Source: Planctomycetota bacterium (GTDB taxonomy: Bacteria; Planctomycetota; SZUA-567; H5-PLA8). From it: a DNA stretch of 64,000 nucleotides. The notes under the pieces are model-generated. The model was given only the letters and a program-made list of their open reading frames with translations, was not told where the DNA came from and searched no databases. The stretch spans positions 1 through 64,000 of the forward strand of contig JAOSKN010000001.1 in assembly GCA_027493525.1 (NCBI GenBank). Direction: 5' to 3'. Within the stretch, counting starts at the first letter, position 1, and each line of letters starts with the position of its first letter. Position numbers and translations under genes: made by a program. Positions 25,546-34,643 of this stretch are shown piece after piece.

Positions 25546-25577
25546 GGCACGGGGCAGCTACGCTGGCCCGTGGCACG
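25546..25577 (+). repeat. 32-base hairpin repeat, copy 6, inside the pseudopilin operon
   Basis: The same GGCACGGGGCAGC...GTGGCACG unit found five times plus one inverted copy at 7.2-8.4 kb. Here it lies alone, 29 bases after the first pseudopilin stop and about 46 bases before the next start. Confidence 0.85.
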
Positions 25578-25623
25578 CACGGCCCGGGCACGCGGGTGAC
25601 GCGGTAACGTAAAGAGGCGAACG

Positions 25624-26310
25624 ATGCGCGGGATGGCGAAGCACAGCCGGTTCAGGCGGTCCCGGTGTCCGGAGTCCGGAACCCGGACCCCGCGCGCCGC
25701 CGGCGGCGCGCCGGGCTTCACGCTGGTCGAGATCCTGGCCACGCTGGCGGTGCTGCTGATCGGGCTGGGCGCGGTGATCGCGATGGTCTTCGGAAGCCAG
25801 CGGCAGAGCGTGATCGCCAGCGACCGGAACGCGGCAAGCATCCTGCTGGCCGACGCGGTGCGGGAGATCGAGCAGGACCACCTGATCACGCCGGAGATCC
25901 GGGCGAGCTACGCGGGGATCGCCGACGCCGACGTGGGCCTGTACATCCAGACCCTGACCAACGCGCCGCAGAGCGACGACATCGCGGCGTATGGGAACGT
26001 CACCGCCGCCGGGCACCCGCTGGGCGGGGACGGCAACGCGGGGAACCTCAACGAGTGGCCGCGGCGGCCGGCGAAGGCGCTGCAACTCGGCTCGGGCCAG
26101 TACCGCGCGCGCTACCGGCTGGAGAAACATCCGCTCTGGTGGCCCCACGACGCGGACGGGAACGAAGGTGCCGAGACCGTCGAATCGACCTACCGCGGGA
26201 TCTACGTGCTCACGGTGGTCTGCTACCGCGACGAGGACGGGAACATGAACGAGCCGGTGCAGGTCTCCGATCCGGCGGTGGTGTACCTGAAGGACCGCAA
26301 GTTGCGCTGA
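25624..26310 (+). CDS. Type II secretion/type IV pilus minor pseudopilin (GspI/PilV-like)
   Basis: A 228-residue protein with an unusually long basic leader of about 30 residues before the prepilin site GAPGFTLVEILATLAVLLIGLGAVIAM. The membrane helix is followed by a globular domain of unknown fold. Position second in the operon and size fit GspI/PilV. ATG follows AAAGAGGCG. It would form part of a pseudopilus tip complex with its neighbours. Confidence 0.82.
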   Translation: MRGMAKHSRFRRSRCPESGTRTPRAAGGAPGFTLVEILATLAVLLIGLGAVIAMVFGSQRQSVIASDRNAASILLADAVREIEQDHLITPEIRASYAGIADADVGLYIQTLTNAPQSDDIAAYGNVTAAGHPLGGDGNAGNLNEWPRRPAKALQLGSGQYRARYRLEKHPLWWPHDADGNEGAETVESTYRGIYVLTVVCYRDEDGNMNEPVQVSDPAVVYLKDRKLR

Positions 26311-26365
26311 ACGGCGGGGAACCGGGGGACGGCGTCCGGACTCCGGGGCGACAGGAAAGACGGCC

Positions 26366-27139
26366 ATGCGCAAGACGAATCTGACCGCCTACGTCCGCTC
26401 GAACCGCTCGCGGGGCGCGCGGGGTTTCACGCTGCTGGAAATGATCATCGCCGTGGCGATCGCGGTGCTGATCCTGGCGATGACCTTCACGATCCTTAAT
26501 GGCGCGACGCTGGCGCAGTCGGCCTCGCGCAGCCGCATCGAGGCCTCGGAGAGCGCGCGGATCCTGTTTCAGGCGATCGAGCACGACCTGGCCGGGGCGT
26601 TCCCCGGCCCGCTGGGGCACTCGAAGGCCCTGCTGGTGCGGACGGTCGTCCCGCAGGCGGCCTGGGACGGCAACCCGGGCTTCCATGGGCAGACGCTGCA
26701 CTTCGCCACGGCCTCGGACAACCGCACGCAGGGCGCCGAGTTCGTGACGGTCCGCTACTTCATGGCCCGGCGCACCGCGCAGGAGGAGAAGCGGCTGTAC
26801 CGGCAGGTGAACGCGAACGGGGACTTCCCTTCCGACCCGGACCTGCTGACGCTGAACAACGAGGACGTGCTGCTGACCCAGGTGAAGCGGCTGGAGATCG
26901 GCTACGCGCGCTGGGATCCGGCGGAGAAGACCTACCTGACCTGGGACGGGGCGCAGTGGGTGAACCCGATCTCGGGGCTGGGCAGCGCGGGCACGCTGAG
27001 CCAGGCCACGCACCTGGACCTGAACGTGACCCTGGGCATCGACCAGCTCGACGAACGTTTCACGAAGACTCAGCGGACCTCTCAGTTCGTCTGGAACTTC
27101 CGCAAGCGGGTTCCGATCCCGGCGGCGTTCCCGAACTGA
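26366..27139 (+). CDS. Type II secretion minor pseudopilin (GspJ-like)
   Basis: The 257-residue protein has a 19-residue basic leader, the site ARGFTLLEMIIAVAIAVLILAMTFTILNG, then a heptad-rich segment (SRSRIEASESARILFQAIEHDLAGAF) typical of GspJ/PulJ. Larger than most GspJ proteins. ATG follows AGGAAAG. Third gene of the operon, 55 bases after the second. Confidence 0.85.
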   Translation: MRKTNLTAYVRSNRSRGARGFTLLEMIIAVAIAVLILAMTFTILNGATLAQSASRSRIEASESARILFQAIEHDLAGAFPGPLGHSKALLVRTVVPQAAWDGNPGFHGQTLHFATASDNRTQGAEFVTVRYFMARRTAQEEKRLYRQVNANGDFPSDPDLLTLNNEDVLLTQVKRLEIGYARWDPAEKTYLTWDGAQWVNPISGLGSAGTLSQATHLDLNVTLGIDQLDERFTKTQRTSQFVWNFRKRVPIPAAFPN

Positions 27140-27169
27140 GGCGCAGCGGCGCGACGGAAGGAATAACGG

Positions 27170-29527
27170 ATGGCCGGTGGAGCGAAGAAATTTTTACGCA
27201 GGCGCGGCGCGCGCGGGAGCATCCTGGTCTTCGCGCTGGTGCTGATCGCGATCCTGGCGGCGCTGGGCGCGGCGACGGTCTTCTACGTGGTCCAGCAGGC
27301 GCGCGCGAGCGCCAACGCGCTGCGCCACGCCGGGTCCGACCACCTGCTCGATTCGGGCGAGCTGCACGTGCTCAAGCTGATCCGCGACACGGTCCGCGCC
27401 TACGAGATCCTCAGCCCCGACGGGATCTTCGAGCCCACCCTGCCGACGAACGCCGCCGACCACGCCTACCTCGATATCGGCCCGGACTCGCCCGCCGGCG
27501 TGCCGCAGCACAACGTATTCCGCGCGCTGGAAGGCTACACGAGCGAGAAGACCGTCGCCGCGACGGCCAATAACCCCAATGGGCACGCGTGGCTGTACTG
27601 GAACGAGGATTCCAACTACTGCGGGACGACGCTCCTCGAGCCGGCCGCGGGGACGCCGCTGCGCTACGCCGACAGCACGCTCGCCCACGCCAACTACCCG
27701 AACGGGCAGGCGCGGGCGTACTACGCGAACGGCCCCGAGCACGCCGGGCTGGCGCGGCGCTGGCCGGTGGACAACAACCTCGACGACTTCTACGCGGCGG
27801 GGCTTCCGGGCACGAAGCTCCCGCGCGTCTCGGGCTTCCGCGGCGAGTACTACGCCTGGGCCGCGGATCTGGACGGGAAGCTCTACGCCGACCCGAAGAG
27901 TTGGGGGCTGGACCCGGACTTCTTCACGAGCCTGCCGGGCGTGGAAACGAACGAGACGGCGGCCAAGGCGATCCTCGCAACGCTGAGCCTCTACGGCGAC
28001 GCGCCGACGTGGACGACGGCGGGGGCCTCGTACGCGGGGATGAAGCTCTCCGCGGCCCTGATCGACGCGCTCTGGCTGCGCCCTTCCGCGCCGGCCTTCA
28101 ACAACCTGGGCGAGATGGCGCTGGCGCTGGGCGTGGCGGTGCCCGCCAGCGGCACGGGCTCAGCCGTCTGGGATTACTACAACCAGCGTTACGGCTTCGA
28201 GCGCTACTTCACGGTGAAGCAGGATACCGCGCTGAATCCCGCCGAGGCGGCGAGCCTCCAGACGCTGACCGCGGTGAAGGAGACCGAGACGGCGCTGAAC
28301 GTGAATACGGCGCCCTTCGAGGTGCTCCTCGCGGCGCTCTCGCGCATCCCGCTGGTGGACGCCTACACGCCGGCCGACGCCGGCAAGGTGAACGAGAACA
28401 TCCAGAAGGCCGCGGCGCTGGCCGCGCGGATCTGCGCCAAGCGCCCGTTCCTGGGGCGGATCGACTTCGAGGACTTCCTCGCCGCGCACCTGACCTCGGA
28501 TCCCGTCGCCGCGCCGGTGGACGACCCGGCCGACGCGACGAAGCCCGTGGGCATGATCAAGGCCGCGCTGCCCAAGCGCGAAGTGGTGGACATGGCCGCC
28601 TTCCTGGACCTGGACGCCTATGGCGTGAGCACCGCCAACCTGGCCGTGCAGAACCCGCTCTTCAGCGACACCGCCGCCAAGCCGCTGAACGGCGTGGTGA
28701 GCATGGCCGAGCGCTTCGACTTCTTCCGCACGGATAACGCCGCGGCCCCGCTGGCCAACGCGCTGATCGGGGAGGCCGCCTTCAACAACCTGCTCAACGC
28801 GACCGGCGGGAAACGGCGCGACGGGACGTACGGGTACAGCTACTACAGCTTCGAGAACGTGAAGGACCCGATCGAGGTGACCGGGTTCGCCAAGCCGAAG
28901 TTCGAGTACACGCTGCTCGACGCGGCGGCCATCGCCCTGCCGCGCGAACAGTACGATCTGGCCCTGGCCTCCGGGACGGCCGGCGCGCTGAACGTCTGGC
29001 GCGCGACGAAGGACCCCGTGTACGGCGGCTACTACGAGATGCACTTCGGCAGCGACGACTTGCAGAAGTACGCGTTCGATGCCGGGACCGCGCTCGGCGT
29101 GGCGCCCGATCCCTACCCCATCGTCATCGAAGCCGGCGCCGACGGCGTGCTGCAGACGCCCAAGCTCTCCGACGACGACGACACGGCCGGCACGAACATC
29201 ACGACCGGCCCCAACTACCTGGCCGAGACCTGGATCCACGGCCCCATCCGCGCGTATCGCCTGCCCAACGACGCGGCCCTGACAACGCCCGTCGCCGACC
29301 TGGCGGTCAACAACGGCGACGTGGCCTGGGCGCCGCGCTTCGGCTTCCGCTCGCGCTTCTTCCTCGTTTACGTCCTCGCCCGCCCCTACCTGGGCAAGGA
29401 AGGCGGGGTGGACGTCTACGGCCCGCCGCAGCGCAGCGAACTCGTCTACGACGCGCTCCGCGACCAGGTCGTCTCCCGCCGCGAACCGGCCACCGAGAAG
29501 CGCAACCTCGGCGACCCGCATCCTTAA
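27170..29527 (+). CDS. Large GspK-like/PilX-type pseudopilin-operon protein
   Basis: The 785-residue protein starts with a basic leader and one hydrophobic helix (RGSILVFALVLIAILAALGAATVFYVVQQ, residues 16-44) but no clear Gly-Phe cleavage site with Glu+5, as in GspK and PilX. GspK also lacks Glu+5. The segment ALNVNTAPFEVLLAALSRIP is the NxNTA motif of GspK's SAM-like domain. It is more than twice GspK's usual length, the extra being a Tyr/Asp/Pro-rich exported part. It ends the four-gene cluster; no ATPase, secretin or major pseudopilin gene is in the window. Confidence 0.78.
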   Translation: MAGGAKKFLRRRGARGSILVFALVLIAILAALGAATVFYVVQQARASANALRHAGSDHLLDSGELHVLKLIRDTVRAYEILSPDGIFEPTLPTNAADHAYLDIGPDSPAGVPQHNVFRALEGYTSEKTVAATANNPNGHAWLYWNEDSNYCGTTLLEPAAGTPLRYADSTLAHANYPNGQARAYYANGPEHAGLARRWPVDNNLDDFYAAGLPGTKLPRVSGFRGEYYAWAADLDGKLYADPKSWGLDPDFFTSLPGVETNETAAKAILATLSLYGDAPTWTTAGASYAGMKLSAALIDALWLRPSAPAFNNLGEMALALGVAVPASGTGSAVWDYYNQRYGFERYFTVKQDTALNPAEAASLQTLTAVKETETALNVNTAPFEVLLAALSRIPLVDAYTPADAGKVNENIQKAAALAARICAKRPFLGRIDFEDFLAAHLTSDPVAAPVDDPADATKPVGMIKAALPKREVVDMAAFLDLDAYGVSTANLAVQNPLFSDTAAKPLNGVVSMAERFDFFRTDNAAAPLANALIGEAAFNNLLNATGGKRRDGTYGYSYYSFENVKDPIEVTGFAKPKFEYTLLDAAAIALPREQYDLALASGTAGALNVWRATKDPVYGGYYEMHFGSDDLQKYAFDAGTALGVAPDPYPIVIEAGADGVLQTPKLSDDDDTAGTNITTGPNYLAETWIHGPIRAYRLPNDAALTTPVADLAVNNGDVAWAPRFGFRSRFFLVYVLARPYLGKEGGVDVYGPPQRSELVYDALRDQVVSRREPATEKRNLGDPHP

Positions 29528-29627
29528 TTAAGCTCCTGGCGCAGCGCGCTTTTCGTATGAGGCGCCCGCTCGCGACCTACGATCCACGATCCGGCATCCA
29601 AGAGCCACGAAGGACCCGATAATCCTC

Positions 29628-29664
29628 TTGCGAAGTCGCTCTTGATATTGATAATCTATAATCA
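29628..29664 (+). promoter_or_regulatory. Candidate promoter with Fur/Zur-type operator for znuACB
   Basis: A TTGCGA (29628-29633) and GATAAT (29650-29655) spaced 16 bases form a plausible promoter. Overlapping it, TGATATTGATAAT (29643-29655) and TATAATCA (29657-29664) build an AT-rich imperfect palindrome similar to Fur-family boxes (GATAATGATAATCATTATC). Since it precedes a zinc-transport operon, the likely repressor is Zur. Inference from motif and context only. Confidence 0.5.
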
Positions 29665-29674
29665 TTGAGGCCGG

Positions 29675-30670
29675 ATGCTCCTGACCATGGCTCGCCCCGC
29701 TCTACCCCTCTTCGTCCTCGGCGCGGTCGTCCTGCTCGGGGCGGGCGCGGCGGCGTGGTTCTCCGGCGGTTCGCGCGCGCCGCGCGGCCGGCCGGCGGTG
29801 GCGACGCATCTCTTCGCGCTCCACGACTGGGCGGCGCGCGTGGCCGGGCCCGACGCGGACGTGGAACTGCTGGAAGGCTCGGGGGACGACCCGCACGGCT
29901 TCGCGCCGAGCCCCGCCGACACGGTGCGCATCCAGCGCGCGCGTGCGCTGCTGACGATCGGACTCGGTCTGGACCCCTGGGCCGCGCGCGCGCTCGAAGG
30001 GCACGAACCGGCGCTCGAACTGTGGGAAGCCGGAACCTGGGTCGAGCGGCGCCGGATCTTCGGCGCGGAGGACCCCGAGGAGAGCGGCGAGGCCCATGAA
30101 ACGCACGCCGAACATGCTCACGGGCACAGCCACGACCACGGGCACGCGCACGATCACGGCGGGGAGGATCCCCACGTCTGGCTGGACCCGCAGCGCGCGG
30201 CGCGGATCGTGCGCGAGCTGGGCGAGCGGCTGGCGGGGCTGGACCCGGCGCACGCGGAGGGCTACCGGCGGCGCGCGGCGGAGTACGCGGCGGAACTGGA
30301 GGCGTTCGCCGCCGAGCTGCCGCGGCGGATGGAGCGGCTGCGCGGGCGGCCGGTGGTGGTCTTCCACGACGCGTACGGGTACTTCTTCGAGCGCTGCGGG
30401 CTGCAGGTCGGCGGCGTGGTGCAGTTGAGCCCCGGGCTGCAGCCGGGCCCGCGGGACGTGACGCGCGCGCTGGCGCTGCTGCGCGAATTCGGGCAAACGG
30501 TGGTCTTCGCCGAGCCGGAGCGGCAGGCGCAGGCGGAGGCGCTTGCGCGGGAGCTGGGCGGCGGCGTGGCGATCCTCGACCCGCTGGAGAACGCGCGCGT
30601 CTATCCGGGCGAGGGGTATCTCGCGCGGCTGCAGCGCAACGCGGACGCGCTGCTGGAGCACCTGAAATGA
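29675..30670 (+). CDS. znuA: Zinc ABC transporter, substrate-binding protein with His-rich loop
   Basis: ZnuA captures Zn2+ in the periplasm and passes it to ZnuB. The 331-residue protein has an N-terminal hydrophobic segment (residues 7-29), metal-ligand histidines in DPHGF (H74), DPHVWLDP (H167) and VFHDAYGY, and the long charged loop HETHAEHAHGHSHDHGHAHDH at residues 141-161, diagnostic of zinc rather than manganese binders. Start 29675 has GAGG just upstream; ATG 29690 (MARPALP) is a possible alternative. The stop overlaps the ATPase start (ATGA). Confidence 0.9.
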   Translation: MLLTMARPALPLFVLGAVVLLGAGAAAWFSGGSRAPRGRPAVATHLFALHDWAARVAGPDADVELLEGSGDDPHGFAPSPADTVRIQRARALLTIGLGLDPWAARALEGHEPALELWEAGTWVERRRIFGAEDPEESGEAHETHAEHAHGHSHDHGHAHDHGGEDPHVWLDPQRAARIVRELGERLAGLDPAHAEGYRRRAAEYAAELEAFAAELPRRMERLRGRPVVVFHDAYGYFFERCGLQVGGVVQLSPGLQPGPRDVTRALALLREFGQTVVFAEPERQAQAEALARELGGGVAILDPLENARVYPGEGYLARLQRNADALLEHLK

Positions 30671-31599
30671 GCGCGGCCGAAGCCCCCGCCCCGGCGAGCG
30701 CGGCCGCCGCGCCGCCCGCCGCTCAAGCCCCGTGCGTGATCGAGATGGACGGCGTGGGCTTCGCCTACGGCAAGGCCGCGCCGGTGCTGGACAACGTCCG
30801 CTTCCGCGTGCGCGAAGGCGAGTTTTTGGGGCTGATCGGCCCCAACGGCGGGGGCAAGACGACGCTCCTGAAGCTCGTGCTGGGGCTGCTGCGCCCGCAG
30901 CGCGGGACCGTGCGGGTGCTGGGGCACGACCCGGCCGCGCTGGGGCGCGAACGGCGCCGGGTGGGGTACGTGCCGCAGGATACGGGCATCCGCTGGCGCT
31001 TTCCGGCGACGGTGCGCGATGTCGCCTTGATGGGCACCTACGGCGCGCTGGGGCTCTTTCGCAACCCGGGCCCGGCCGAAGAAGCCGCCGCGGTCCGCGC
31101 GCTGAAGGACGTGGGCTTGGCGGGCCAGGAAGAGCGGCCGGCGTGGAAGCTCTCGGGCGGGCAGCAGCAGCGGCTCGCGATCGCGCGCGCGCTGATCGCC
31201 GACCCGAAGATCGTGCTGCTCGACGAGCCCACCAGCGGGTTGGACACCGGCGGGCAGGCGCAGCTCTTCCAGCTCCTGGAGCGGATCAAGCACGAGCGCG
31301 ACCTGACGGTGGTGATGGTCAGCCACGACGTGACGGCGCTGGCGCATCACACGCAGCAGATCGCGTGCCTCAACCGCACGATGCACTGGCACGACCGCAG
31401 CGAGCTGATCACCGAGCAGGTGCTCAACCACGTCTACGGCTGCGAGCTGGACGCGTTCTTCCTGAAGCATCACGAGCACCTCGAGGAGTTCCACGGGGAC
31501 AGCGCGCTGGCCGAACACGCGCACGGCCCGCACTGCGACCACGGGCATCACGCGCCCGGCGCCGGCGCCGTTCCGCCCCGGGAAACGCCCAAGCCGTGA
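30667..31599 (+). CDS. znuC: Zinc ABC transporter ATPase with His-rich tail
   Basis: The 310-residue ATPase has Walker A GPNGGGKT (58-65), a Q-loop, the LSGGQQQRLAIARAL signature, Walker B IVLLDEPTSGLD and a switch histidine in MVSHD. It powers zinc uptake from the cytosolic face. After the normal end it carries a tail of about 40 residues with many histidines (HHEHLEEFH, HAHGPHCDHGHH), absent from most ZnuC proteins and probably zinc-binding. An Ala/Pro-rich stretch of 22 residues precedes the core. Overlaps both neighbours by four bases. Confidence 0.92.
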   Translation: MSAAEAPAPASAAAAPPAAQAPCVIEMDGVGFAYGKAAPVLDNVRFRVREGEFLGLIGPNGGGKTTLLKLVLGLLRPQRGTVRVLGHDPAALGRERRRVGYVPQDTGIRWRFPATVRDVALMGTYGALGLFRNPGPAEEAAAVRALKDVGLAGQEERPAWKLSGGQQQRLAIARALIADPKIVLLDEPTSGLDTGGQAQLFQLLERIKHERDLTVVMVSHDVTALAHHTQQIACLNRTMHWHDRSELITEQVLNHVYGCELDAFFLKHHEHLEEFHGDSALAEHAHGPHCDHGHHAPGAGAVPPRETPKP

Positions 31600-32477
31600 A
31601 CGACGTCCCGAGCTACCTGGAGGCGCTGCTGCACACGCCGCTGCTGAAGCGCGCGGCGGCGGCCGGGGCGCTGGTGGGGCTGGCCTGCGCGGCGCTCTCG
31701 CCGTTCGTCGTGCTGCGGCGGCTGGCCTTCGTCGGGGACGGGATGGCCCACGCGGCCTTCGGCGGGCTGGGCCTGGCGCTCTTCCTCTTCGCGGGCTCCA
31801 AGAGCGACGACCCGGCCGTGCAACTGACGATGCTCGGGTTCTGCCTCGCGCTGGCCGTGGCCGTGGGGCGCGCCACGCGGCGGCGCGAGGGCGGGCAGGA
31901 CGAAGGAGGCCTGGCGGCCGACAGCGCGATCGGAATCGCCTTCTCGGTCTCGATGGCGCTGGGCGCGCTCCTGATCACGCTGCGCTACCGGCGCGAACCG
32001 CAGTACGCCCCGTCGTGGGAAGGCTACCTGTTCGGGAGCCTGACCACGATCGGCCAGGGGCAGGTCTGGATCACGCTCGCGCTCGCCGCGGCGGTCCTGA
32101 TCGCGCTCGTGGTCCTGCACAAGGAACTGGCCTTCTACACCTACGACGAGACGCTGGCCGAACTGAGCGGGCTGCCGGTGGGCTTCCTGCACTACCTGTT
32201 CCTGATCCTGCTGGTGCTGACGGTGGTGCTCGCGGCGCGGATCGTGGGGATCGTGCTGGTCAGCTCGTCGCTGATCCTGCCGGGCGTGGCGGCGCTGGCG
32301 TGCAGCAGCCGCCTGACGACCGCGCTGTGGGTGGCGGGCCTCGTGGGCGTGGCGAGCTACCAGCTTGGGCTGTACGCCTCCTACCGCTGGAACGTCCCGC
32401 CCGGCGCGGCGGTGATCCTGGTCCAGTTCGCGGCGGTGGCCGCGGCGCAGGTCTACAAGCGGGCGCGCGGCGCGTAA
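31596..32477 (+). CDS. znuB: Zinc ABC transporter permease
   Basis: ZnuB forms the membrane channel. The 293-residue protein starts at GTG, which overlaps the ATPase stop (GTGA). It has about eight hydrophobic segments and the family motifs LSPFVVLRRLAFVGDGMAHAAFGG and DETLAELSGLPVGFLHYLF, where the ATPase docks, and VSSSLILPGVAALACSSRL. A charged cytosolic loop (RATRRREGGQDEGG) is somewhat long. The open frame continues upstream across the ATPase gene only as a shadow. Confidence 0.92.
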   Translation: MNDVPSYLEALLHTPLLKRAAAAGALVGLACAALSPFVVLRRLAFVGDGMAHAAFGGLGLALFLFAGSKSDDPAVQLTMLGFCLALAVAVGRATRRREGGQDEGGLAADSAIGIAFSVSMALGALLITLRYRREPQYAPSWEGYLFGSLTTIGQGQVWITLALAAAVLIALVVLHKELAFYTYDETLAELSGLPVGFLHYLFLILLVLTVVLAARIVGIVLVSSSLILPGVAALACSSRLTTALWVAGLVGVASYQLGLYASYRWNVPPGAAVILVQFAAVAAAQVYKRARGA

Positions 32478-32529
32478 ACTTCAAGCCTTTCGCTTTGGAC
32501 AAATGCCTGCTCAATCCTAAGCTTCCCGC

Positions 32530-33299
32530 ATGCCACGCAGCCGAATGACGAAGCGCCGTCCCCCCGCACACTCCCAGCGGGCGAAAGCCCCTGACGGCCC
32601 GCGCGCGGTGCTGCTGCTCTCGGGGGGCTCGACAGCGCCACGGCCGGGGCGTGGGCGAAGGCGCGCGGCTTCCGCCTGGCCGCGCTGACGATCCGCTACG
32701 GGCAGCGGCACGCGGTGGAGGTCGCCGCGGCGCGCAGGGTCGCGCAGATGCTGGGCGTGGAGAAGCACGTCGAGGTCTCCGTGGATCTTGCGCGCTTCGG
32801 CGGCTCGGCGCTGACCGATGCGAAGCTGCGCGTGCCCAAGGGGCGCAGCGAGAAGCAGATGGGCGCGGGCATTCCCATCACCTACGTGCCCGCGCGGAAC
32901 ACGGTCTTCCTGGCGCTGGCGCTGGGGCTGGCGGAGACCTGGCAGGCGGAGCATCTGGTGCTGGGCGTGAACGTGCTCGATTACAGCGGCTACCCCGACT
33001 GCCGGCCGGCGTTCCTGCGCGCCTTCCGGAACCTCGCGCGGGTCGCCACGAAGGCCGGCGTGGAAGGCGCGGCGCGGTACCGGATTCATGCGCCGCTGAT
33101 CCGCAAGACCAAGGCGCAGATCGTCCGGCTCGGCGCGCGCCTGGGCGTGGATTTCGGCCTGACGACGTCCTGCTACGAGCCGAGCCGGCGCGGCGGGAAG
33201 GTGCTCGCCTGCGGGCGCTGCGACTCCTGCCGGCTGCGCCTGAAGGGCTTCGCCGAGGCGGGCGCGGCCGACCCCATCGCGTACCTCGCGCGAAGCTGA
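32530..33299 (+). CDS. queC: 7-cyano-7-deazaguanine synthase, one frame break
   Basis: QueC turns 7-carboxy-7-deazaguanine and ammonia into preQ0, using ATP, on the way to queuosine in tRNA. Adding one base at the GGGGGG run 32622-32627 restores the PP-loop SGGLDSATA and gives a 256-residue protein. It continues with [25 protein letters not shown], the TTSCYEP motif and a four-cysteine zinc site (C...ACGRCDSC). The basic N-terminal extension before the PP-loop is about 30 residues. It lies 52 bases after znuB on the same strand and uses zinc, so shared zinc control is possible. Confidence 0.9.
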
Positions 33300-33308
33300 G
33301 CGCCGCGG

Positions 33309-34457
33309 CTACTTCTTTTTCTTCTGCCTGGCCTGGTTGCGCTTCCACTGCGCCTTCATGCGCCGCATCTCGGCGTTGAGCGGGACCTTGAACGGCGTGG
33401 TCTGGTTCTTCTTCTCGTAGAGCCAGGTGCCGAGGCTGTCGCGGAGCACCGGCATGCGTTTGGCGACGGGCGGCGGGGCGACGGCGCGCGCGGGCTCGGC
33501 CGCGTACCAGTACGCGACGCTGCTCATCTCGTTGCACAGATGGTTGCCGTGCCCGTGCTCGATGGTGACCTTGACCTCGCGGTTGAAGCGGACGGGGTTC
33601 TCGAGGTGGTGGACGTAGCTGGTCTGGTAGCCGTTGGTGTTCGCTTCGTGGATCGAGCTGCCGTTGCGGAGGAAGGCGTTGGGTTGCATGCCCCAAGCCT
33701 GGTTAAGATAGTCCTCGCTGCCGGTGCCGTGCAGGTCCGGCGGCCACTTGTAGCCGTCGACCCAGATCATGTCGTCGCCTTCGCCCCACCACGTTCCCTG
33801 GAAATTGGTGACGGAGAGGTTGCAGCCAAGGTAATGGCCGCGGCCTTTCGTCTCGAGGATCACGTAGTTGTTGCGCCAGGCTTCCTTTTCCTTGCAGACG
33901 ATGTTGGCCTCGGGCGTATTGACGCGGATCTCGTGCCCCCAGCCGCCGAAGGGGTTGGCGCGGCGGAACTCGGCGTGGAAGTAGCCCAGGTCCGGCGCGG
34001 GCTCGTCGTCGAAGAGTTCGTAATCGACATAGAAGTACTGGCGGTGCGCCTCGTTGGACTCATTGACCAGTTCGATCTTCGCGCCTTCGCGGAAGGGCAT
34101 CGGCGCGTAGCAGTTCAATGCGCAGCCCTGGTTGAACTTGTTGTTGTGCCGCGTCGAGGCCGTGAAGAGTTCGGACTGGTACGAGTTGACGATGCCGTGC
34201 CCGAGGCCGAAGAAGTCGCCGAGCGGGCAGAGCACGCTGGGGTGCTTGGCGCCGTCCCAGGTGATCTTGAGCAGCACCTCGCGGTAATGCTGGCCCTGCG
34301 TGAGCCAGAGGTGCGTGATGAGCCCGGCGCCTTTGATGTCCGCGAGGACGCGGCTCTGGCCTTTCTCGATCCACCAGAAATCCTGGTTGCGCCCGTCGGG
34401 GTTCCAGGATGAAGAGCGCAAGGTACGGCGGTTGCGGAGTTTGGCGAGGTGCAGCAT
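33309..34457 (-). CDS. DUF2961/GH172-family protein (difructose-anhydride-type glycosidase fold)
   Basis: The 382-residue protein has the DUF2961 pattern: SSSWNPDGRNQDFWWIEKGQSRVLADIKGAGLITHLWLT near the start, LGDFFGLGHG, and WWGEGDDMIWVDGYKWPPDLHGTGSEDYLNQAWG with the conserved acidic residues. The family is now GH172, founded by an enzyme acting on difructose dianhydride I; many members act on fructo- or arabinofuranosides. No signal peptide, so probably cytosolic. The tail is very basic (KRNQARQKKKK). Its 3' end nearly meets queC, a convergent pair 9 bases apart. Confidence 0.85.
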   Translation of the reverse strand: MLHLAKLRNRRTLRSSSWNPDGRNQDFWWIEKGQSRVLADIKGAGLITHLWLTQGQHYREVLLKITWDGAKHPSVLCPLGDFFGLGHGIVNSYQSELFTASTRHNNKFNQGCALNCYAPMPFREGAKIELVNESNEAHRQYFYVDYELFDDEPAPDLGYFHAEFRRANPFGGWGHEIRVNTPEANIVCKEKEAWRNNYVILETKGRGHYLGCNLSVTNFQGTWWGEGDDMIWVDGYKWPPDLHGTGSEDYLNQAWGMQPNAFLRNGSSIHEANTNGYQTSYVHHLENPVRFNREVKVTIEHGHGNHLCNEMSSVAYWYAAEPARAVAPPPVAKRMPVLRDSLGTWLYEKKNQTTPFKVPLNAEMRRMKAQWKRNQARQKKKK

Positions 34458-34643
34458 GGCCGGAGGCTCTCCTTACAATCCTTCATGCACAATCGTGTGA
34501 GCATTGAATATTAATATACTCCCCCGCCCCGCCCCCGCGCAAGCCGCGCGGGCATTTTTTCGGCCCTCGAACCCGCTCGCGCTTGACTGGACGCGGGCGC
34601 GGGACGCCGCATATGCTGAAGCGCCCAGGCCGGAGCGCGTATC

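Noticed and set aside
30732..32477. ZnuB with a 288-residue N-terminal extension
   Set aside because: The extension is a frame shadow of the ATPase gene; GTG at 31596 overlaps the ATPase stop as usual in such operons.
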